DNA from: Tupaia tana
Lineage: Eukaryota > Chordata > Mammalia > Scandentia > Tupaiidae
NCBI GenBank assembly: GCA_026018925.1
Contig: JAKSZU010000002.1
Span: forward strand, 53,958,337 to 54,022,336
DNA: 64,000 bases
Direction of reading: 5' to 3'
Position numbers and translations under genes: made by a program. Positions within the stretch are counted from its first letter, which is position 1. Each line of letters begins with the position of its first letter. This document shows positions 55,993 through 64,000 of this stretch, piece after piece. Below the pieces are notes generated by a model. That model had not been told where the DNA came from. It did not search any database and saw only the letters and a list, made by a program, of their open reading frames with translations.

Positions 55993-56700
55993 CCATTTCT
56001 TTCTTAAGTCTGATGTTCTGCATTTTTTGGAGTTGTGTTGGCTTGCTATTATAGATATTTTAATCTACATGATGAAAACCCTTGGTTAGCACTGACTTGC
56101 ATTCCTGAAGAATACACATTTTATTTTAAAAGTAGTTAAAAATAGAAATAGGAATAAAACAGAGAAACCTCACAGATCTAAGTTTTATACGAAGGACAGA
56201 AAGCCCTCTTTCCCTGAAGGGGAGCCGATGATCTGCTCGGGGAGGTAGAGCCTCTGTACACTCACACCAAGTGCTGGGAGACCTACCGTGCGAGCTGAGA
56301 AGTCAGGCTTCTGTCTCGGGAGTAAAGTGATGTTGAGCAGAGCATTTGGTTAAACATTGTCAGACCTGGTGAGAATCGCAAACTCTCACTCTCCTAGTGC
56401 TCCTCTGCCAAAGGAAGAAAAATAATAAGGGTCGGAAAGGTAGTCTTGTCGAAGATCTCGGGAAGGACCAAGGACTTCATTGAGTAGAGCAGGTGTAGTC
56501 AGAAAAAAGAAAACTGGCCACAGAAAATGCCCCCGAAGGGCTTGGCCTTTGTTGGGAGCTGGCCTGGAAGACATGCCAAGGTTCCTATGTACTCCAACCC
56601 ATTATCACCTTCATCAGCGGCCTCATCAGAGCAGGTATTTATTTATTTATTTAAAAGACAGATTTTGAATGCTGAATGTTTGCATAAAAATAACATTTAT
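55993..56700. other. Unassigned non-coding sequence
   Basis: No gene or named repeat; a short (TTTA)n lies at 56636-56654. Confidence 0.35.
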
Positions 56701-56965
56701 AGGGACCAGCAGATGGCATAATGGCTATGTCGCTGGATTCCCCATGTAGTCGACTGTGGTTTGAGTCCTGGACGCGGTGGCTTAAACTCATGCTGGGTGC
56801 TTGTGTGTGCATGCCCAAGATCCCGAGAGGAGAATGGAGGAGAAGGGATTGCGGCATGGCCATCCCCTGGGGGGTGACTTCTCGCTTTCTGTCTCTCTGT
56901 CTCTCTCTGTCTGTCTGGCGAGCACACGCACCCTATAGCAAAAACCTTTCCAAAAAACAAATTAT
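56701..56965 (+). mobile_element. Class L SINE
   Basis: The head is gggaccagcagatggcataa, with gtctctctgtctctctctgt and ccctatagcaaaaacctttc. The poly(A) is short. Weakly similar flanks (ataacatttatag, aacaaattatag) may be the target-site duplication. Confidence 0.95.
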
Positions 56966-57099
56966 AGAATTTACCTTTGATTCAGAGAAATATAAATAGT
57001 AAAATAAATAAAAGCATAGACTATAACCTAATTTTTGATCAAGTAAATCAATAAATAAACCCATCCATGGTTATAAAATGCAGTTATACAGAGAGGCAT

Positions 57100-57136
57100 A
57101 AATGATTATTTATTCAGTTTCTGATTAATGGACACA
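57100..57136 (-). mobile_element. L1 3' ORF2 remnant, antisense (part 1)
   Basis: The wording tttattcagtttctgattaa followed by tggacaca is the antisense of the L1 3' part, continued at 57525-57700. Confidence 0.5.
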
Positions 57137-57211
57137 TTTCTTTCTTCCTTCCTTCCTTCCTTCCTTCCTTCCTTCCTTCCTTCCTTCCTTCCTTCCTTCC
57201 TCTCTCTCTCC

Positions 57212-57278
<67 letters not shown>

Positions 57279-57279
57279 T
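57137..57279. repeat. (TTCC)n(TTTC)n polypyrimidine tract
   Basis: About 15 TTCC units, a short CT-rich linker and about 14 TTTC units, almost purely pyrimidine on this strand. It is most simply the expanded tail of the antisense SINE that follows. Confidence 0.97.
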
Positions 57280-57524
57280 TGAGAGACTTTTGCTATAGTA
57301 CATGTGCACTCACTGGAAAGGCAGAGACAGAGACAAAAAGCAAGAAATCACCCCTCAGGGGAATGGTCACACCACATTCCCTTTTCCTCCAATTTCCTCT
57401 GGATTTTGGGCACGCATACGCACGTGCCTGGCATGATTTTCATGCTGCTGGGTCCAGGTCTTGAACTGCAGTTAGCCATGTGGGAGTCCAGCGTCATAAC
57501 CATTATGCCATCTACTGATCGCTG
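57277..57524 (-). mobile_element. Class L SINE, antisense, with a giant tail
   Basis: It begins tgagagacttttgctatagt; the head at right is tgccatctactgatcgc. Tract and SINE together are flanked by atggacaca (57128-57136 and 57525-57533), a 9-bp target-site duplication inside L1. Confidence 0.92.
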
Positions 57525-57705
57525 ATGGACACAGTCCTATGTCTTCCTGCCCCTTTTATATTGGCATTATAGGTTTTGCTGTTATGGATATCTTTATATA
57601 AACATCTTAATAAACTTCTGTCATATACCCATAGGTTAAATTCCTAGCTGTGAGGTGGCTGAGTTACAAGGTAGATGCATAAAATCATGGTCATAGCTAT
57701 ACTGG
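57525..57705 (-). mobile_element. L1 3' ORF2 remnant, antisense (part 2)
   Basis: The order ttttgctgttatggatatct, tataaacatcttaataaact, then aaattcctagctgtgaggtg and gctgagttacaaggtaga fits the antisense of the L1 3' part. Confidence 0.55.
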
Positions 57706-57721
57706 GCCATGAAAAGTTTTA

Positions 57722-57898
57722 TATATTATTTTTAATCTTTACAACCACCTTGCTAGGTCATTAATATTATCAATAATTACAGGTGAGGACAAACTGAGAG
57801 GGAGGAGGCTCCCGCCCTAGGGTATAGAGCTGAAAGAAGATGAGCTGGAATTCAGTCCCAGTCTTCCTGACTTGGAACTGACACAAGTTATAAATAAC
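57722..57898 (-). mobile_element. MIR copy, antisense
   Basis: The order atctttacaaccaccttgct, attacaggtgaggacaaact, gctgaaagaagatgagctgg, then aattcagtcccagtcttcct is antisense MIR. Confidence 0.7.
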
Positions 57899-57904
57899 AT
57901 TTAA

Positions 57905-58065
57905 GAGGTGATCATAAAACTGCAAGGGCCATGGAGATCGCCTAGCCTATGCCTCTGCTTCACACATGCAGGGACACCCTGAGAAGCTTGGTGTCTTGAC
58001 AAAGGCAGTGGAGCAGGGTTGGGACTCAGGTCCCTATCTCCTAGGGCAGTGACCTTTCTAGTACA
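57905..58065 (-). mobile_element. MIR-like copy, antisense
   Basis: The wording catggagatcgcctagccta, gcagggacaccctgagaagc, gacaaaggcagtggagcagg, then gggactcaggtccctatctc fits a MIR variant. Confidence 0.6.
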
Positions 58066-59808
58066 ATAATGGGTCATATAGTTAGAATCACAGCCCCTCT
58101 TCAAAGAGAAGCTTGTGTAAAATGCATAAATTCACAGTTTATTTGCTTGAGCAGAGGAGGGAGGACCAAGAGCCTGGTTTTGTCCTGTTCTGTACTTATT
58201 CTCACTCCTGAGGCCTTAGGGGAAGCACATTTGAAAACCACCTGTCTACACTCCAGCAAGCTATATGTGGGGTTAATCATTCTTAAATCTTGCATTGGAC
58301 AAACCCCAAAAATCTGCTTTCTTCCTCCAAATAGAAGATGTGGGGGGCCATCTTTCGTGCTGTGGTTTCCGTGGACTCATCTTTCTGCCTGGGAAGAGAG
58401 GCCTGGTAGAGCCTGTGGTTCTTCTTGTGCTCATTGGCTGTGCTATGACAGAACATGCGTCTTGGATCCTGGGGTTATTGGAACCCACTATTATTAGCCT
58501 TAGAAGAAAAGAGGAAAAGCATAAGAAATAACAAACTATTTTAAAAATGAGAAACTATCGTCTTGTGCCTGGGTAGCCTCGGTGGAAAAGTGCAGCTGCA
58601 AGCCTGGTGAGTATGATAAGTATTCTAGGGCCGGATGCGCCGTGAGGGGATGGGTGAGAACGCCAGGAGCCACACGTCTGTAAAGGAAACCAAACAGGAA
58701 ATGTAACGTGAATCATCAGAAAGCAGACTGTATAGAGAGGGCGCCATGTGGCACAGTCGGAGGTGAAATGTATGTCGTGTTGTTGGGACGTGATGGCAGG
58801 GAAATCACGTTACCCGAATCTAAAATAGAGGTGCAGAGCCCCAGGTTTAGGTGCAGCTGATAGTAACCGATTCTGCCGCAGGAGAGAGGACAGCTTAGGA
58901 AATTGGACATGAACTGCAGTTTCAGGTACCGTGAAGGAGGCCATATTGATTCCCCAGCCAGCAAGGCCAAGTGTTCGGTTTCTGTGGCTGTAAAACCCTT
59001 CTGCAGCTTCAGTTCATTTTCTGTCCACTTATCCACTATTTCTGTGACACCTGCTGCCGTGGGAGCCGGGAGACAGCATTATTATATCCACTGGCAGACA
59101 TGGGAGAGTAGAATTGTACAAAGATAAGTGGAGTTCTGTTCAGTATGAACTGTATTGGGAGCCAGGGTGGCTGCCTGCACTCTGGGGTGCTTTGTGGGGA
59201 TGCTGGGAGTCATCTATGGGTGAGCTGGTCCTGTGGTGCCACTTATGTAGAAGGTAAAAGAGGAAGGTGGGGGCAGGTTTTCTCGCAGCTGAAAGGCTGA
59301 TTGCAAAACTGGGGAGCCCAAACACCAAGGAGAGACAGGGGCTCACTTTCTCTAAAAGGAAACTGTAGAGGCTACACTGCCTTTTCTTCACAGCAGCCGT
59401 CCTGCTGATCCTCAGCACTGAAGACTTTTGCGGTTACATAATTCATTGTGTTTATGTAACTATTGATAAAGCTTGCAATGCCCATACAGGTTGTCCATGT
59501 GGTCGTGGGGTGTTCGTCAAATTCTATGAGGCAGGACGTAAACGCAAGTATGTCATCTGAAAGGGACTTTATGGAGAGAAAGGTCAGGGGGTGACAAGAG
59601 TCCTGGACTTGGACTCTGGAGAGGTGATTTCCAGGGCCCTCTTACCACTCAGTACTTGGTCTTCTCTTTTTGTTGCTTTCCTTTCCTGTAATATCAAGAG
59701 ACTGGACAAGAAGATCTCTGAGATCGTTCCTACCAGCACTGTTGGTGGAAATCTGTCTACTGCCACCCAACGTACGCTTCCTGGGGCATAGTCCTGAGTC
59801 CTGACCTA
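58066..59808. other. Unassigned non-coding sequence
   Basis: Somewhat higher GC than the neighbouring repeats, but no gene or family I can name. Open frames of up to 142 codons (58069-58497) overlap on both strands without signatures. Confidence 0.35.
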
Positions 59809-59822
59809 GCTTCATGGCTTTT

Positions 59823-60083
59823 TAAATTTTTTCTTTTTGAGAGGTTTTTGCTATAGGGCACATGCACTCACTAGAAAGACAGAGAGACAGAGACAGAAAG
59901 TGAGAAATCAGCCTCAGGAGGGATGACCATGCCACAATCCCTTCTCCTCCATTCTCCTCTTAGGGTCTTGGGCATGCATGCACATGCGCCTGGCATGAAT
60001 TTAAGCAACCTAGTCCGGGACTCAAACTGCAGTTGACCACATGGGAATTTAGCAACATAACCATTATGTCATCTGCTGGTCCT
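59823..60083 (-). mobile_element. Class L SINE, antisense
   Basis: It starts aaattttttctttttgagag and the head at right is catctgctggtcct. The flanks gcttcatggctttt (59809-59822) and gcttcgtggctttt (60084-60097) differ at one base, a CpG-type change. Confidence 0.96.
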
Positions 60084-60116
60084 GCTTCGTGGCTTTTATT
60101 AAGATAGCAAGCTTCT

Positions 60117-60205
60117 GGGCTGGAAGGTGGTGTGGTGGCTAAGGTGCTGGACTCCCACATGGTCAACCACGGTTTGAGTCCCAGATCTGGTGGCTTGCTT
60201 TCCCT

Positions 60206-60253
<48 letters not shown>

Positions 60254-60300
60254 AGTCAAATTAAAACATAATAAAAATAATGAATAAGATAATTCTTAAA
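60117..60300 (+). mobile_element. tRNA-derived SINE, class S with long (CT)n
   Basis: The head is tgggctggaaggtggtgtgg and the B box ggtttgagtcccagatc. The CT tract is expanded (60210-60249) and the tail aattaaaacataataaaaat. It lies 33 bp from the head of the antisense SINE at left. Confidence 0.93.
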
Positions 60301-60589
60301 AAACAAAAACAAAAATCAGGCTTTTTGGAGTTTCCCTCTCGCTTATGAAGCAGAGAGGCATAGGCCAGGAGATTACTAAGTCCCTTTCAGTTTCATGATC
60401 TTTTTTAAAATGCATTTGTAACTTGTGTCAGTTCCACATCAGAAAGACTTGGGATTGAATTCTAGCTTAACTACTTTCAGCTCTGTGCCTAGGTGGGAGC
60501 CCTCACCTGTAATTACTGAGCCCTGTATGGGACTGCTTCCCTAGGTCCAGTCTCTCCTCTCTCCAAGTTATCTCGTACAGAAATCAACC

Positions 60590-60805
60590 CAGCACTTGCT
60601 CAGTGTCTACCTAGGGACTGTACAATGCATTTTGCATCTACAAACTCACTTTATCCTCATACAACCCTATTAGATAGATATTATTATATCTATCCTACAG
60701 ATGATAAAAACTATGTGACAGAGAAATACGTAACTATCTCAAGATCCCCCAGTTTGCAAGTGGGTAAGCCAGGGAAGCCATCCTGCCCAGTCTCACCTGT
60801 AAAGT
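60590..60805 (-). mobile_element. MIR copy, antisense
   Basis: The order ctcagtgtctacctagggac, caaactcactttatcctcat, acaaccctattagatagata, ctatcctacagatgataaaa, then aagatcccccagtttgcaag is antisense MIR, nearly full length. Confidence 0.8.
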
Positions 60806-60824
60806 TTATGGTCATTTGAAAAGG

Positions 60825-61645
60825 GAAAAGAACTTGGGTGGACATTTCTCCAAAGAAAATATGTAAATGATCAGTAAGTACAAGAAAAAATGTCCAACAT
60901 CACTAGTCATTAGAAACATGTAAGTCAAAATGACATTGAGATACCATACCATAGTCATAGAATGGCTACCATAAAAAAAAAAAAAAAAGGAATTTAGTAG
61001 GTATTGGAGGTGATGTGGAGAAATTGTAATTCTTGTGCTTTGTTGATGGGAGTGGAAAATGGTACAGCCACTGTAGAAAACAGTTGGGAGATTCCTCAAC
61101 AAACTCAACATAGAATTATATTGATCTGGCAATTCTACTCCTACCTATATACCCAAAAGAATGAAAAGCAGCAACTTGAATACTTACACACCAATGTCTA
61201 TAACAGCATTATTCATAGTATTCAAAAAGTGGAAACATAAATATCCACCGATGTATGAATGGATAAATAAGATGTAATAAATACAGAAAATGGAATATCC
61301 CTCCAGCCTTGAAAAGAAAGTTCATGCTACAACATGAATAAACTTTGAAACCATTATGCTAAGTGAAATAAGCCAGGGGCAAAAGAACAAATATTGTATG
61401 ATTCCAGTTATATGAGATACCTAGAATGGGCACAGTCATAGAGACAGAAAGTACATTAGAAGTTGCCAGGGACAGAGAGAAATGAGTTGGTATTTAAGGG
61501 CAATTGAGTTGTGGTTTGAGATGATGAAAAGATGGGGAGATGGATAGTAGTGATGGTAGCGATCCATAACATTGGGAATGTACTTAATGCCACTAAATCA
61601 TACATGTAACATGGTTAACATGATAAGTTTTAAGTTACAGGAGTG
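60825..61645 (+). mobile_element. L1 3' end (ORF2 end and 3' UTR), sense
   Basis: The order is tggacatttctccaaagaaa, tgtccaacatcactagtcat, gatgtggagaaattgtaatt, ctggcaattctactcctacc, attattcatagtattcaaaa, then gaacaaatattgtatgattc. This is the end of L1 ORF2 and an L1M-type 3' UTR. It is 5' truncated, has stops and one A run (60974-60989), and cannot encode reverse transcriptase. Confidence 0.85.
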
Positions 61646-61647
61646 TC

Positions 61648-61990
61648 TTAGTTTGAGTTGCTATAACAAAACACCTTAGTCTGGGTAGTTTGTAAGTAAT
61701 AGAAATTCATTGCTCACAGTTCTGGAGGTTGGGAAATCCAAGATCAAGGTGCCTGCAGATATGGTGTCCAGTGAAATCTGGTTTTTCATAGATGGTGCCT
61801 TTTATATGTCCTCACATGGACGAAGGACAAAAAAAGCTCCCTCTGGCCTTTTTTAAAGGGCTAATCCCATTCATGAGGGAAGAGCCTCCTAATCATGTTC
61901 TGAAAAGCCCCATCTCTCAATACTGTCACATTGGCTAGGTTTCCACATACGAATTTGAGGACACACAAACATTCAGACCATAGCAGCGTA
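61648..61990 (-). mobile_element. MST-type MaLR LTR, antisense
   Basis: It begins cttagtttgagttgctataa, then ctcacagttctggaggttgg, gctaatcccattcatgaggg, ccccatctctcaatactgtc, and ends caaacattcagaccatagca. This is the reverse of an MST-like solo LTR placed directly at the end of the L1. Confidence 0.82.
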
Positions 61991-64000
61991 TTTTACCACA
62001 ATAAAAAAAAGGAAGGGCATACAGTTAGATTCCTCCTCCCCAGACTGCATGGGCCATGTCCTTCCAATGCTGTCACTGCTAGAGGTTCATTTCTTCCTAT
62101 CCAATGGTGTTAGCATTTCATCCTGGGATCAAATGAATGACCCACATGATAAGCCCTGAACTGCGGTCAGGTCAGTCTGCCCTTGCTATCGTCTGAGCCT
62201 CTGCTCGCTGAGCATGTGGAGAACGGTCTAAGCCTCATACTCACCAAGAAACTTTTTTTCAATTGACACTAGTGCTTTGGGCTCTGTCTTAGATTTTCTC
62301 TCAGACTTACTGCCGGTACCCAGTCTGGATGTTTTGCACCAGTGTCTGCACACGTGATGCCACTGCCTCATCCTTGAGACTGTGCTTCAGATCTAAGGGG
62401 CAGAAGTGGGGACACGGCAAATAGTAACTGCTTCGTGGCTTACCTCGAAACAAGAATACTGCTGACTTGGAGGTTAACTATGGTTTCTATGTCGCCTCTG
62501 GGATTGGTCTGTGTCGAAAGCAATTTCCAAAGTTAGGACTGAAAAAGAGACAGATGAATATAATTAGGAGACGAAAAATAGGAGTCAGTCAGGCAGAGCT
62601 CTGGTTCATTAATAATGGTCTTCGATTAGAATACTGTTCTTTGGGTAGCATCTTTAGAAATCTCAACATCAAGAAAGGCTGGGATTATTTATAGCATTAT
62701 CAGGTCTGCTGTCTTATCATTTTATTTCTTAGCTGTTTTATATTCTGGGTGTAGAACCAGCTGGGAATCCAAACCCAGTGGCATCCGTGACAGTGGCTAG
62801 CTGCAGGTGTGATCTGTATTTAAGCCTTGGTTTTTGTTCAAGTCCTTCTTATTGTCTACTCCTCAAATGGCTAGATGGGTCACCTGGGAAAAAGTGATAC
62901 GTACGGTTGAGTGGCCAGGGAGGAGAAGAATAGAGAAAGTGCTGAAAGGTTACAAATTCTGCAGTACTTAAAAAAAATTCTAACCAATTTGAAGCACTTT
63001 TGATGGTTCACTTTACCCCTTTATACTTCTGTCTAGGTAATAAACGTAGCGTTTTTGCAGGCGGATGCACTGTACTTGGTTTGGGTGTGACCAAGCTGAT
63101 TTTCCTTCATCCAAAGCCTGCATTTTGCTCCATCTGCAGTGAAGACAAGTGGCAGTCATTCCTCCCATGCTGGGTTGGGGAGATGAGATTTGGTTGTAAT
63201 GAATGGCGACCTCTAGTGTATGACTCAGAATTTGCATTTGGCTAAGCATACAGAATGAAAATCGCAGAGATAGGAATTCTAATCGAATTCCTGAAGAACA
63301 AAGGCGGGATAGACATTGCCCATTGTTTTCCCTGGTAGAGAAGCTCGGGACTGATGGCTGAAGATCTCATTTGTACCACTCATTCTCATCAGTGCTGGAG
63401 ATGCTATTTAAAATGTTGCCTTGTTTCTTTTTTTTCTTCTACAGATTTCCTCCAAATCCATGAATGGATTGGTTTTTAAAAGCCATCTCATTTGCCTTTA
63501 GGGCTTAACTCAGATAACATCAACTTCTCTTACTGTGGGATGTGTGTGCATGCAGGTTAAGGACACCAGGATGGGAGATGGGAACGCAGAAAGGACACAT
63601 GCAATGTCACTGGGGCGCTGCGTCAAAGGTTCCGGCTCAGCCTTCTTCATTGACAGCTACTCCCATAGGGGGGCCAGCGCACCAGTTCTACGTGAGGCTC
63701 TCGGCTATTGAGGACTTTCTTCCCAGATCCTGGTTCTCCCCCAGGCAGTAATCAGTTCGATAGCATTCCTTCCCTCTTTTCTGTTCTTCACTCCTGTCTT
63801 CTGTCCCTCCCAATGCTTCTGAAGCCAAGCCCTGAGTCTCAAGGGTGATCTAGGAATGGTCAAAGCCAAGTTAGCTCACAGGCTGATGATATACTTTCTC
63901 AGCAAAGAAGGGGGCCAGAGAGTGACCTCTACGCTCTGTCAGGAGCCAGAAGTACTTTTATAGAGACAAGCTAAATTCACAGTTCCTGGCCCATGACTTC
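61991..64000. other. Unassigned non-coding sequence
   Basis: No named repeat or gene. Open frames of 60-81 codons occur (62467-62694, 63000-63245) without recognisable domains. This is the longest stretch in the window free of the lineage-specific SINEs. Confidence 0.4.

Noticed and set aside
57137..57279. CRISPR-like array or other spaced repeat
   Set aside because: It is a simple tetranucleotide repeat without spacers in a mammalian genome.
58069..58497. 142-codon open frame, plus strand
   Set aside because: No recognised family, overlapping frames on the other strand, no splice or promoter signals that stand out.
60825..61645. Active L1
   Set aside because: 5' truncated, with stop codons and an A-run insertion; only the 3' end of ORF2 and the UTR remain.

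Overview
This window is nuclear DNA from a placental mammal. It looks intergenic or intronic: I found no intact protein-coding gene, rRNA, functional tRNA or CRISPR array. Nearly everything recognisable is interspersed repeat, plus one clear retropseudogene of histone H3.3. The open reading frames are short, lack family signatures, and mostly fall inside repeats.

The dominant feature is one tRNA-derived SINE family with close to fifty copies on both strands. I use three working labels. Class L is about 260-280 bp: a tRNA-like head starting gggaccagcag, an A box, a B box (ggttcgagtcc), a middle with gaggagaatggaggagaag, a tgtctctctgtctct tract, then ccctatagcaaaaacctctcc and poly(A). Class P is older, with a head of the form cctagtggttaagggaactgg. 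Class S is short (about 130-200 bp): the head plus a CT tract and an AT-rich tail. This family is not primate Alu, rodent B1/B2, carnivore CAN, ruminant BOV or rabbit C. Together with MaLR/MST-type LTRs, a Tigger element, MER5, L2 and MIR, it suggests a non-primate euarchontan-like placental mammal. A colugo (Dermoptera) is my best guess; that is inference, not something the sequence proves.

Layout. 1-5 kb: L1 remnant split by class P SINEs, then the H3-3B retropseudogene (2.9-3.76 kb). 6-9 kb: L2, MIR and a reversed MaLR LTR, then an MLT1-like LTR holding a SINE within a SINE. 10-14.5 kb: SINEs, an L2 reverse-transcriptase remnant and an ERVL-type LTR split by a SINE. 15-17.5 kb: a long antisense L2. 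18-19.4 kb: antisense L1 and MER5. 20-31 kb: dense SINEs, a Tigger element, a MaLR LTR and a head-to-tail SINE array. 32-43 kb: MER5, L2, MIR, many SINEs and a mariner-like palindromic element split by a SINE. 43-53 kb: L2, MIR, short tandem duplications and microsatellites. 53-64 kb: a second palindromic element, an odd SINE-containing insertion with 18-bp direct repeats, MIRs, a sense L1 3' end and a reversed MST LTR.

Several insertions keep readable target-site duplications, so the order of events can be reconstructed: L2, MIR and L1M are oldest, then MaLR, ERVL and Tigger, then class P and S SINEs, and CpG-rich class L copies are youngest. I did not find a previously undescribed functional system. 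The items most worth checking are the nested or inverted SINE structures, the 54.0-54.4 kb insertion, an exon-like segment at 36.07-36.27 kb, and two unassigned open frames.
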